From positions 1 to 50,553 of the forward strand of contig JASBUS010000093.1 of NCBI GenBank assembly GCA_030147745.1: 50,553 nt of DNA. The letters are read 5' to 3'. Below, in pieces: positions 24,592 to 32,921 of the stretch; positions within the stretch are counted from its first letter, which is position 1; each line of letters starts with the position of its first letter. The notes beneath the pieces are model-generated. The model ran no database searches, was not told the origin of the DNA, and saw nothing but the letters and a program-made list of their open reading frames with translations. Origin of the DNA: Alphaproteobacteria bacterium. GTDB taxonomy: Bacteria; Pseudomonadota; Alphaproteobacteria; Micavibrionales; Micavibrionaceae. A program made the position numbers and the translations under genes.

Positions 24592-25491
24592 TTATGGCAG
24601 ATCATTCACCATTGATTCCAATTGCGTTGGCGCGCCTTTAAGGACTTTCACCTTACCGCTTTTATCACGATAGATTGAGAATGGCGTCACATCCAAACCC
24701 CAACCACGCATAATATCAATATTGAGCTCAACGCCATCTGTATTGAAATTATTCTCAACTGGCAAGGCTTTTTCATCGCCATCCAAATGTTTATAGAAAC
24801 GATCTTCTGCATCTGGGGAGCTTAACAAGAACGCCGCCTTCTTCATGCTCTCTTCATCAATCAAACCAACTGGAATAATACGCAGCTGTAACATGCCACG
24901 CTTCATGAAACCGCGGCGCAGTTCGTTAACAAAGTCATGACAATGACGGCATTTTGGATCAATAAAGCTGTAAACCGCCGGCGCATCTTTATCACCTAAA
25001 GACACCCAATTACTATGTTCAACCGTTACAAAAAGCTGTTCGGATGGAGACAAGCTCGCATACTCACTCTCGGTCGGCAAACTTGGCGTTGCTGCCGCAG
25101 CACCCTCGCTTGTCACCGCCGCAGGATTATCTAACCCCAAACCGCCAGTAAATTGGTCAATGATATTTTTATCATCAGATTGTAAACGCTTAAGCTGCTC
25201 TGTCGTGATCAGCGCCCCTTTATCATCATAAAGAACACCTGAAATCAGGCCTTTTTTATCTGCCGTTTGATAGAAAAACTGCTGAGAGCCTTTCATAAAC
25301 ACGAGCCAACCTGCAAGGCCTAGGTCATCCCCCAAATAGCGCACCTGCGCACCCTGCTTAGCTAAGTCCTTTAATACATCTGGCATTTCTGGCACAGCTT
25401 GCGCGTGAACACTCACTGCTGAAGACAAAATAACCACGCCTGTACCCATGGCCAAGGCCGTATTGCGAAAGACTTTGAGGAAAGAAAACAT
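24592..25491 (-). CDS. DsbC/DsbG-like periplasmic thiol-disulphide protein
   Basis: 299 residues. Signal peptide about 1-31 (VHAQA), a DsbC-like N-terminal module (about 40-110: LGLAGWLVFMKGSQQFFYQT, GVLYDDKGALIT) that normally dimerises, a linker, and a thioredoxin-fold domain with active site CRHC (181-184) in FIDPKCRHCHDF; a cis-Pro is likely in GLDVTPFSIYR. Disulphide isomerases of this kind accompany conjugation and type IV secretion operons (as TrbB/DsbC do), where envelope proteins need correct cysteines. Upstream member of the four-gene block 21852-25491. Confidence 0.87.
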   Translation of the reverse strand: MFSFLKVFRNTALAMGTGVVILSSAVSVHAQAVPEMPDVLKDLAKQGAQVRYLGDDLGLAGWLVFMKGSQQFFYQTADKKGLISGVLYDDKGALITTEQLKRLQSDDKNIIDQFTGGLGLDNPAAVTSEGAAAATPSLPTESEYASLSPSEQLFVTVEHSNWVSLGDKDAPAVYSFIDPKCRHCHDFVNELRRGFMKRGMLQLRIIPVGLIDEESMKKAAFLLSSPDAEDRFYKHLDGDEKALPVENNFNTDGVELNIDIMRGWGLDVTPFSIYRDKSGKVKVLKGAPTQLESMVNDLP

Positions 25492-25564
25492 AAGATCACC
25501 CTATAAACATTATATATTACAGGGAGAGTATAGCCCCATCAGGCCAGAATGTTAAGACACCTTT

Positions 25565-26764
25565 TTACAGAAATAGTGTTAATACACCCGTAAAATTATA
25601 TAAACTATGATGCGAAAGCTCCGCAGCGGCATAAAAACCGACAAGCGGGATATCGCCAAGAATTTCACGGATAAGCACCAATTCAATATCTGGACTTTGT
25701 TTATCCAAACGCGAAATATTCGAGATATAAATCGCCCCTTTTATCGATGACAATTTCCCTTCGGCCTGCAACCGCGCCCTAAGCGCCATCAAATTTTTGG
25801 CGAGGTCTTTTTTCAGCGCCGCCGCATTGCGCAGAACAAACGCGACATGATCCCCTTCTTCTGGGCGATAAATCGACGATATTTTTCCCTCAACCTCATT
25901 TTGCGCCGACATATATTTAAATTTTCGCCAGACGATATCGTGGCGATAACAACGGAAGGCCATCATTATCTCCGCGCCCTGTGCAGGAATTTGCGCCAAT
26001 AATGTGTCTAGCCTCGCATCAGCTTTTACTGGCGGGACACCATCTTGATCCGCAAGCCAGCCACGCAAATCATCCACCAAAACATCGGTCGCGCTGCGCC
26101 CACCCAGCGCAAAAATCTCGTTTTTACGGCAAGATGTAATTTCGTGCTCTTTGCCGATATCATCAAACCCTTCAAACATTGCGGACACGGTTGGCACATT
26201 GCCTGTAAAGGCATAGCCCGCCAAGATATGATCTGCACCATCCTGCGTGAACACACGATGCGCGCCACGCGCCGAAGACACCCCACCTGTCATAAACGCC
26301 ATGGTCTGGTCATAGATATCATTCACAATCAAATCGGGACGATACCCTAGCTCTGGGTGACAATAAAAATGCGCGACATGGCCATTTTTATGCAGATAAT
26401 CATCAATAAAAGCGTTTAAGTCCTTTTGATACTCATCCTCACCCACCGCAATCGGGATCAAGTCTTCCTCCGCGACACTCAAAAGCAAACAGCTCGCCGC
26501 TGGCTTATCATGATAAAGCTGATCATCACGAAATACCGCAGACGCAGTCACACCGACCCACTGCGGAATATTTGTCGCCATGCGTAAAATGCCGACAAGG
26601 CTTTCGGCATCGCGCACCAATTTGTCCGTAATGTAGAGATAAGCAATATTCGGTCGTGATGTGTTTTGTTCCAACGCAGGCATTAGCTGTTTGAGCAAAT
26701 CCTGCGCAACATTACGCCAATTCTGTCCCGCCGCAGAGGCCGTAATCAATGCATCCATCATCAA
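25565..26764 (-). CDS. FIST-domain sensory protein
   Basis: 399 residues with FIST N (about 10-230; ATNIPQWVGVTASAVF, TGGVSSARGAHRVF) and FIST C (about 240-395; ending GDIPLVGFYAAAELSH and YNFTGVLTLFL, the family's usual closing blocks). FIST domains are thought to bind small ligands such as amino acids and are usually linked to signalling modules. This one stands alone, with no kinase, cyclase or methyl-acceptor domain in the chain or next to it. Three ATGs in a row make the exact start uncertain by two codons. Confidence 0.85.
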   Translation of the reverse strand: MMMDALITASAAGQNWRNVAQDLLKQLMPALEQNTSRPNIAYLYITDKLVRDAESLVGILRMATNIPQWVGVTASAVFRDDQLYHDKPAASCLLLSVAEEDLIPIAVGEDEYQKDLNAFIDDYLHKNGHVAHFYCHPELGYRPDLIVNDIYDQTMAFMTGGVSSARGAHRVFTQDGADHILAGYAFTGNVPTVSAMFEGFDDIGKEHEITSCRKNEIFALGGRSATDVLVDDLRGWLADQDGVPPVKADARLDTLLAQIPAQGAEIMMAFRCYRHDIVWRKFKYMSAQNEVEGKISSIYRPEEGDHVAFVLRNAAALKKDLAKNLMALRARLQAEGKLSSIKGAIYISNISRLDKQSPDIELVLIREILGDIPLVGFYAAAELSHHSLYNFTGVLTLFL

Positions 26765-26815
26765 ATTCTTTAAATAATGCGTCTAAATAGTAACTTATAC
26801 CATTTTACAGCAAAA

Positions 26816-28216
26816 TCACGCGGAGCGCGAGATATAACGCCAGCTTAACAAATGCGTTAGCGCGCCAGAGATAATATTCGCCACAGCAAGACCAAAGAAC
26901 ACACCATACACACCAGCAATTTGCGCGCCGATATAACATGCAGGCGCACTCAACACCACCATACGTACAATCAATATCGCGAAAGAAAAATGCGGTTTTG
27001 CCAACGCATTAAAAGCCGATGACCAAACGGGCAACATATTGGCGAGCATATAAGTCAGCGGCACAATCCAAAAATACATTTGCGCCAAGGCAATAGTCTG
27101 CGGATCATTTGAAAACCAACTGGCAACTAAGCGGCCAAGCACCATCAGCAGTACCGCCGATAAGAGCGACCAGTAAAAAGTCAATTTCATGGCATGATGC
27201 AGACCTTCATGTACACGCTTATGATGTCCGCCGCCATGATTCTGGCCAACAATAGGCGCCAAGCCTGTAGCCATCGCCATGATCGGCACAAATAAAAATG
27301 CTTCAACGCGCGTCACAACGCCATAGGCCGCAACCGCATAAGTCCCACTCCCCGCCAGTAAGGCCGTCACGAAAGCCTGCAATAAAGGCTGAATGGCGCT
27401 GGTAAGACCTGCAGGCACAGCAATACTGACCAAACGGCGCGTAGAATCGCCAAAATCTTTCAGCCACCCAAATTCAGATGGGTTAACCAAAATCCGCATT
27501 CGTATTATCATAATATACAGACCAATCACCAAGCCTGCGGCATAAGACAGGATGGTAGCAATCGCCGCGCCGCGCATCCCCATTTCAGGGAAGCCCAGCC
27601 AGCCAAAAATCAAGATAGGATCCATAATTAAATTGGTCAGCGCACTCACCCCCATCACATAGGCAGGGATACGAGAATCCCCACAAGCACGCATCGCCGC
27701 ATTACCAATCATTGGTAAGCTCACCAAAACTGCACCCGCGAACCAAATATGCATATAGTCCAGCAACAAGTCTAGAACCGTATCACGCGCACCCATTAAG
27801 GCAAATATATCGCGCGCATACCAATTGCCGAGCAATGAACATATACCACCAAAAAACGCGACCAAAATGAAACCATGAAATAATACGCGATGCATTTTAA
27901 TATGTTCACCCGCGCCAATCAACCGCGACACAACCGATGACATCGCCACGCCAAAACCCATAAAAACCGAGAACACGGCATAAGTTACAGGAAAAGTGAA
28001 ACTAATCGCCGCCAAAGCTTGTTCGCCCAGCAGGCCGATATAAAACATATCAATCAACTGGATTGCGATAATCGAAAAGATCCCCCAGACCATCGGCATA
28101 GATAAACGCATCAAATGTTTTGAGACTTCCCCATCCGTCAAATCGCGCCCCTTATGACGAGACGGCGTTTTTGACATAGCGGCGGTTTCCGCGTCTGGGT
28201 AATCTTGTTCGGACAT
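26816..28216 (-). CDS. MATE-family multidrug/sodium antiporter
   Basis: 466 residues, twelve predicted membrane helices in two homologous halves. N-terminal half begins LMRLSMPMVWGIFSIIAIQLIDMFYIGLLGEQALAAISF, a classic MATE opening; the second half begins near LVSIAVPAGLTSAIQPLLQAFV. Exports cationic drugs or metabolites in exchange for Na+ or H+. Start at 28216; a later Met (MSKTPSRHKGRD) is a possible alternative. Divergent from the L,D-transpeptidase gene across a region with an inverted repeat. Confidence 0.94.
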   Translation of the reverse strand: MSEQDYPDAETAAMSKTPSRHKGRDLTDGEVSKHLMRLSMPMVWGIFSIIAIQLIDMFYIGLLGEQALAAISFTFPVTYAVFSVFMGFGVAMSSVVSRLIGAGEHIKMHRVLFHGFILVAFFGGICSLLGNWYARDIFALMGARDTVLDLLLDYMHIWFAGAVLVSLPMIGNAAMRACGDSRIPAYVMGVSALTNLIMDPILIFGWLGFPEMGMRGAAIATILSYAAGLVIGLYIMIIRMRILVNPSEFGWLKDFGDSTRRLVSIAVPAGLTSAIQPLLQAFVTALLAGSGTYAVAAYGVVTRVEAFLFVPIMAMATGLAPIVGQNHGGGHHKRVHEGLHHAMKLTFYWSLLSAVLLMVLGRLVASWFSNDPQTIALAQMYFWIVPLTYMLANMLPVWSSAFNALAKPHFSFAILIVRMVVLSAPACYIGAQIAGVYGVFFGLAVANIISGALTHLLSWRYISRSA

Positions 28217-28258
28217 ATAAAATTTTCACAAATGAGATGTTTTCTGCTACTATAGCAC

Positions 28259-28300
28259 TGCTTTATACTTGTAAAGCAATCTAGCCCCGCTATATATAAT
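28259..28300. promoter_or_regulatory. Inverted repeat and promoter in the MATE/L,D-transpeptidase divergent region
   Basis: TGCTTTA (28259-28265) and TAAAGCA (28272-28278) form a palindrome around TACTTG. On the plus strand TTGTAA (28269-28274) with TATATA 16 or 18 bp on could drive the transpeptidase gene; on the minus strand TATAGT in the same region could drive the MATE gene. The palindrome would overlap both. Confidence 0.45.
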
Positions 28301-28355
28301 GGCAAGCTTTTATCCTATATAAGCTCCTAACCCTAACAGTTTTTTTGATTATCGC

Positions 28356-29546
28356 ATGGCAAACGCACGCATTTTTCTTGGTATGACTTTTTTGTCCCTT
28401 TTCGCAGCTGGTGCAGCGCAAGCTTCAGCCATACCTGATGACGTCAAAAAACAGCTTGAAAAAGATAAAGTCATTAGCGCTGCGACAGAGCACAGGGCAG
28501 ATAAAACGCCTGCTAAATCCGCCCATCAAAACAAACATTTCGAACTTGATTATATTGGCGACACTGAAAAATATACCGCCAAATACGAAGATACACTCAT
28601 CCACCTCGCGCGCAAAAATAATCTTGGCTTTGTCGACATTCGCTCAGCTAACCCGCATCTCGACCCATGGATTCCGGGCGAAGGCGCAACCATCATTTTA
28701 CCAAAGCGTCATTTATTACCAAACGCACCGCGCGAGGGCGTCGTCATCAACCTTGCCGAAATGCGCCTATATATTTATGACACAGAAGGCAATGCCCCAA
28801 AAACATTTCCGATTGGAATCGGCCGCGAAGGTCTGCGTACGCCATCAGGCACAACCAAAGTTGTCCGCAAAGCCATCGGACCGCAATGGCGCCCAACCGA
28901 ACGCATGCGCAAAGAAGACCCTAAATTACCTGCTGTAGTCGGCCCTGGTCCTGACAATCCAATGGGTACACATGCCCTTTATCTTGGCTGGCCAGAATAT
29001 GCCATTCACGGCACAAACCGCCCATATGGCATCGGCCGCCGCGTAAGCTCTGGCTGTATTCGTATGTATCCAGAAGCCATTGTCAAAGCCTATGATCTTG
29101 TTGATGTCAACACGAGTGTCACCGTTGTTGATCAGCCGTTAAAGGCAGGCTGGGTCGATAATATGCTCTATATCGAGGCCCATGCCGGCCAAGAACTAGC
29201 CGATGAAATGGAAAAAAATGGTCAAGTCGAACATCAAGATCTAACCAGTGATCAGATCGCCTATATTAATAAAGTCGCCGGCGATAAAAAAGCGCAAATT
29301 AATTGGGACCTCGTTAAAAAGGCCTATGATGCACGCAGCGGCTATCCTGTCCCTGTGATGTATAGTGAAGAAGAATTAAACCTTGCCAAAGCCAAGGCAG
29401 AAGCCGAAGCCGCCGCCAAGGAAGACATCAAAGTAAGCGATACAGAAGACAATGTCTCTGAAATAGTAAAAGAAGATGATAAAGGCTTAACCCCTGAACA
29501 GGAAGAAGCCAAACAAGCGGTATTAAACGCCTCTTACAACGATTAA
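28356..29546 (+). CDS. L,D-transpeptidase (YkuD family) with LysM-like region
   Basis: 396 residues. Signal peptide about 1-25 (AQASA), a LysM-like peptidoglycan-binding stretch at about 73-116 (EKYTAKYEDTLIHLARKNNL ... IILP), then the YkuD catalytic domain (about 127-260) with His218 in AIHGTNRP and Cys234 in SSGCIRM. Makes 3-3 cross-links in peptidoglycan or attaches outer-membrane lipoproteins. A C-terminal tail of about 60 residues is rich in Lys, Glu and Ala. Monocistronic, with a terminator just after. Confidence 0.94.
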   Translation: MANARIFLGMTFLSLFAAGAAQASAIPDDVKKQLEKDKVISAATEHRADKTPAKSAHQNKHFELDYIGDTEKYTAKYEDTLIHLARKNNLGFVDIRSANPHLDPWIPGEGATIILPKRHLLPNAPREGVVINLAEMRLYIYDTEGNAPKTFPIGIGREGLRTPSGTTKVVRKAIGPQWRPTERMRKEDPKLPAVVGPGPDNPMGTHALYLGWPEYAIHGTNRPYGIGRRVSSGCIRMYPEAIVKAYDLVDVNTSVTVVDQPLKAGWVDNMLYIEAHAGQELADEMEKNGQVEHQDLTSDQIAYINKVAGDKKAQINWDLVKKAYDARSGYPVPVMYSEEELNLAKAKAEAEAAAKEDIKVSDTEDNVSEIVKEDDKGLTPEQEEAKQAVLNASYND

Positions 29547-29553
29547 AAACAAA

Positions 29554-29590
29554 AACGCCGGCTCAATTCAGTCCGGCGTTTAATTTATGA
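29554..29590. terminator. Terminator after the L,D-transpeptidase gene (bidirectional)
   Basis: AACGCCGG (29554-29561), 11-nt loop, CCGGCGTT (29573-29580), then TAATTTA. On the other strand the upstream A-run gives a T-run, so it serves the convergent gene too. Confidence 0.75.
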
Positions 29591-29606
29591 TCCATTTTAA
29601 TGTTTT

Positions 29607-30419
29607 TTAGCGCGGTTTAAAAATTGGCGCAGCCGTTGTGATATCAATCGATTCAAAATGACGCTGCGCCTGACTTGAAAACAAAGCTGCATTCAAATCT
29701 TTTGATGGCCATGTATGACCGATCCCGCCTTTCGCCGTTGGCAACATGAAGGCCATGTCATATGGCCTAAGCATCCAACCCGTTGCCTCTTTCCAGCTAT
29801 TCAGGCATAAGGCGCCACCATGGCCAACACCGCCTATGTTCTTTTCTTCCATAAAGATTGTTCCCGCACCTTCCAAATTACGAATTACGCGGCAAGTTTC
29901 AAACTTATTATGGCGGTCGCGATGGAAAAACACTTGCACATTACAAGTCTGAAAACGGTCTAAACGTTTATATTCTTGAACATCTGAATGCGCATTAAAC
30001 GCCGCGCATAATTCTTGTACATGGGCTGTTAAGGCCTTAGCATGAATATCATCAATCACAGTCTGACCAAAGCGCGCTGCTTTATCATTCATTTTATCGA
30101 AATGAGATTGTAAATCTTCATGCATCGCTATGGGTAATAAAACCGCTTTATTGGGTTCAACTTTATACTGACTTGCAATATTAAAGTTACTACGTGTGAT
30201 TTTTTGTGATGGCATTTTTAATGCTTCGCGAATGTCATCCGGAACTAAATCCCCCGCACCTTGCCAAACAACCAAACTGATATCCAAGTCTAAACTCGAA
30301 ACATCAATCACTTTTTGTAAAGCATCTTGATAACTATCCGCGCTAATCACGGCAATATCTGCAGGCAAATTAGGGTTTTGTGCGTCGATCTCTTCAATAT
30401 TCATATGAACTTGATACAT
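29607..30419 (-). CDS. Unknown protein, DUF1826-like
   Basis: 270 residues, cytosolic (no signal or membrane segment). The middle block VFFHRDRHNKFETCRVIRNL followed by EGAGTIFMEE and GHGGALCLNSW recalls the H-x-D ... GpGT pattern of DUF1826 proteins, a cupin-like fold, but the match is from memory and weak. Its promoter is good (TTGACG at 30491-30496 and TAAAAC at 30468-30473 on the minus strand, 17-bp spacer). Monocistronic. Confidence 0.75.
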   Translation of the reverse strand: MYQVHMNIEEIDAQNPNLPADIAVISADSYQDALQKVIDVSSLDLDISLVVWQGAGDLVPDDIREALKMPSQKITRSNFNIASQYKVEPNKAVLLPIAMHEDLQSHFDKMNDKAARFGQTVIDDIHAKALTAHVQELCAAFNAHSDVQEYKRLDRFQTCNVQVFFHRDRHNKFETCRVIRNLEGAGTIFMEEKNIGGVGHGGALCLNSWKEATGWMLRPYDMAFMLPTAKGGIGHTWPSKDLNAALFSSQAQRHFESIDITTAAPIFKPR

Positions 30420-30467
30420 GACATCCTGGTTTCTAAGCGTTTAAAATGAGCCCCAAATCCTGCACAT

Positions 30468-30496
30468 GTTTTACATAAAACAGGAAGCCGCGTCAA
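30468..30496 (-). promoter_or_regulatory. Promoter for the DUF1826-like gene
   Basis: Minus strand TTGACG (30496-30491), 17 bp, TAAAAC (30473-30468). Lies 50-75 bp before the ATG. Sequence match only. Confidence 0.5.
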
Positions 30497-30539
30497 GAAA
30501 TAATTTACATTCAGCTAATATATGCGTAAAAATAGTGTG

Positions 30540-31706
30540 TTATGCAGCTTTAGCCAAGGCCTCAGCTTTTGCATTCGCATAAGCCCAATCAAGCCACTGT
30601 GTTAGGATAGCAAGGTCGGACGATTCAATCGTTGTACCGCCCCAAATACGCAAGCCCGCAGGCGCAGAACGATAAGACTTAATATCATAGGCCACGCCTT
30701 CATTTTCAAGCAATTTAACAATCGTGCCAATAAACGGCATTTGCGCATCTTCATCTAAAGACGCGAACCATGGATCAACGATTTTAAGTGTGATAGATGT
30801 ATTTGAACGTACAGCCGCATCGCCTGCCAAGAAATCCACCCAGTCAGATTGTTCAACCCAGCACGCAATTGCGGCTAAGTTATTGGCACAGCGCTGAACA
30901 GAACCTTTAAGCCCGCCAATGCTTTCAACCCAGCGCAATGCATCAAGGCAATCTTCAACCGCCAACATCGATGGCGTATTCAATGTTTCACCGACAAACA
31001 GCCCATCATTAATTTTACCGCCCTTCGTCATGCGGAAAATTTTAGGCAGCGGACGATCCGGCACATAGCTTTCAAGGCGTTCTACCGCGCGCGGTGAAAG
31101 CACGAGCATGCCATGCGCCGCCTCACTGCCCAATGCCTTTTGCCAAGACCATGTTGTCACATCAAGTTTTGACCAATCAAGATCATAAGCAAACACAGCC
31201 GATGTTGCATCGCAAAAGGTTAAACCTGCGCGGTCAGCTTTGACCCAATCCAAATTCGGCAGGCGCGTCCCTGCTGTTGTACCGTTATAAACAAAAACTG
31301 TGTCACGGTCGGTATCAACCGCGTTTAAATCAACCATTTCACCATAAGGCGCTTTGAATTGTTTGACGTCATCAAGCTTTAAATGGTCTTGAATATCTTT
31401 GGCCCAATCACCTGAAAAACTATCTGTCACAAGCGCATTGACGCCGCGCGCGCCAAGCATTGACCAAAGCGCCATTTCAATTGCACCTGTGTCTGAAGCT
31501 GGCACAATGGCAATCAGATAATCGGCAGGGATACCCAAAATCTCGCGATGCATATCCAAAACGGCTTTTAAGCGCGCTTTACCCACACCAGCACGATGCG
31601 AGCGCCCAAGCAATGCCCCTTGTAAATTTTCAAGTGACCAGCCCGGACGCTTTGCGCATGGGCCAGAAGAGAAATTTGGATTAAGCGGTTTTTGCTGTGG
31701 CTTCAT
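30540..31706 (-). CDS. serC: Phosphoserine aminotransferase
   Basis: PLP enzyme converting 3-phosphohydroxypyruvate to phosphoserine in serine synthesis (and acting in PLP synthesis). 388 residues. Opening NFSSGPCAKRPGW and GRSHRAGVGKARL, glycine-rich PASDTGAIEMALW, and the cofactor lysine in TTWSWQKALGSEAAHG. This is the alphaproteobacterial/methanogen-type sequence class, distinct from E. coli SerC. The ATG directly follows the stop of a small upstream ORF (TAA then ATG), with AGAGGG inside that ORF. serB is divergent; serA is not in the window. Confidence 0.95.
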   Translation of the reverse strand: MKPQQKPLNPNFSSGPCAKRPGWSLENLQGALLGRSHRAGVGKARLKAVLDMHREILGIPADYLIAIVPASDTGAIEMALWSMLGARGVNALVTDSFSGDWAKDIQDHLKLDDVKQFKAPYGEMVDLNAVDTDRDTVFVYNGTTAGTRLPNLDWVKADRAGLTFCDATSAVFAYDLDWSKLDVTTWSWQKALGSEAAHGMLVLSPRAVERLESYVPDRPLPKIFRMTKGGKINDGLFVGETLNTPSMLAVEDCLDALRWVESIGGLKGSVQRCANNLAAIACWVEQSDWVDFLAGDAAVRSNTSITLKIVDPWFASLDEDAQMPFIGTIVKLLENEGVAYDIKSYRSAPAGLRIWGGTTIESSDLAILTQWLDWAYANAKAEALAKAA

Positions 31707-31868
31707 TTAAGCACCCTCTTTTTTGATCAAAGAAACTTGATGACGTGAATAGAGCTGACGATCCGCCCCTGCATCATTGGCCGTGACTGGCTTTTCAGCC
31801 ATTTGGTGATTCATATTTGCTTTGGTGTGTTTCAGCCGTGTAAACAGCCCGCTACTAACAATCGCCAT
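31707..31868 (-). CDS. Possible small ORF coupled to serC
   Basis: 53 codons from ATG 31868 (GAGGGG a few bases upstream), ending exactly one codon before serC, so the stop abuts the serC start. The product (MAIVSSGLFTRLKHTKANMN..., ending KKEGA) has no recognisable domain. An earlier in-frame ATG at 31964 would give 85 residues. The junction suggests a leader peptide or coupled gene, but the frame could also be chance within the serC leader. Confidence 0.3.
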   Translation of the reverse strand: MAIVSSGLFTRLKHTKANMNHQMAEKPVTANDAGADRQLYSRHQVSLIKKEGA

Positions 31869-32001
31869 TGGCCCCTCGTCATTTCGACTTATGCATATGT
31901 TTACGCCTTTTTTTAAACGGCAAGTCATGCTAAAGTCATAGAATAATTGCTGTAGTGCAAACATAATCTTTTACCCTGTTTCTGTCTAGTCCCAAACGCT
32001 G

Positions 32002-32910
32002 ATGAATTTTGCTTTAATCCTTGTTGCCAGTCCTGAAAATCCGCTAAGCACGGCACATCTTGCGCATGTCCAATCCATGCTTGATGATATGCGCATCCCC
32101 ATGGCCGATGCCCCGCCATCTTGGCTTGGTCAGCACGAAGCCGCAGAGCTCTATCTTGATGACCAACTGACGCGCGAACAACTAGCGGCGTTAAAGCAAT
32201 ATGGCGCCACACAGAAACTCGATATTTTCTGCCTTGCGCAAACCAACCGTAAGAAGGCGCTGCTCCTCGCTGATATGGATAGCACCATCATTGCTGATGA
32301 GACATTAGATAACATCGCCCGCATTGCTGGCGTGGGCGATAAAGTCGTCGAAATTACTGCCCGTGCAATGAATGGCGAATTAAACTTTGAAAACGCCCTA
32401 CGTGAACGCGTGGCGATGCTTAAAGGCCATAATGCTGATATATTAAAACAAGCCTTAGAAGAAACCACATTTAACAGCGGCGCCAAAACCCTTATTAAAA
32501 CCATGGCCAAACATGGCGCGACATGCGTGCTCGTCTCTGGCGGCTTTACCATGTATACCGAATATGTCGCCCGCCAATGTGGCTTTGCCTATAACCACGG
32601 CAACCACCTTGATGTGAGTGAAACCGAAATCCTCGGCACGGTAAGCGACCCAATCCTTGGCCGCCAAGCGAAAGAAGACTTTCTTAACCATTATATGGCT
32701 AAATTATCCCTCACCCCCGCGGACACAATGGCGGTCGGCGATGGGGCGAATGATTTAGCGATGCTTGATGCTTCTGGCCTAGGAGTCGGTTATTACCCGA
32801 AACCAAGCCTTGAAAAATCACTGCGGCATACGATAAAATATAGCGACCTAACCACGCTGCTTTATCTGCAGGGCTATCATAAAGACGAATTTATAGACGA
32901 AACTTTTTAG
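32002..32910 (+). CDS. serB: Phosphoserine phosphatase
   Basis: HAD-superfamily enzyme that hydrolyses phosphoserine to serine, the last step of the pathway whose preceding enzyme (SerC) is encoded divergently. 302 residues. An N-terminal ACT-like regulatory part (about 1-80), then motif I DMDSTIIADE, the cap around ITARAMNGELNFENALRERV, motif II SGGFT, and motif III/IV with AVGDGANDLAML, all as in SerB. The AAA+ gene begins 11 bp after its stop. Confidence 0.96.
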   Translation: MNFALILVASPENPLSTAHLAHVQSMLDDMRIPMADAPPSWLGQHEAAELYLDDQLTREQLAALKQYGATQKLDIFCLAQTNRKKALLLADMDSTIIADETLDNIARIAGVGDKVVEITARAMNGELNFENALRERVAMLKGHNADILKQALEETTFNSGAKTLIKTMAKHGATCVLVSGGFTMYTEYVARQCGFAYNHGNHLDVSETEILGTVSDPILGRQAKEDFLNHYMAKLSLTPADTMAVGDGANDLAMLDASGLGVGYYPKPSLEKSLRHTIKYSDLTTLLYLQGYHKDEFIDETF

Positions 32911-32921
32911 AAAGAATCAAC

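Noticed and set aside
31873-31890. TCGTCATTTCGACTT as a second copy of the palindromic repeat
   Set aside because: Only about 12 bases resemble the end of the element and no second arm is present.
32151-32691. Minus-strand open frames within serB
   Set aside because: Lie opposite the complete, motif-bearing serB; low-complexity products.
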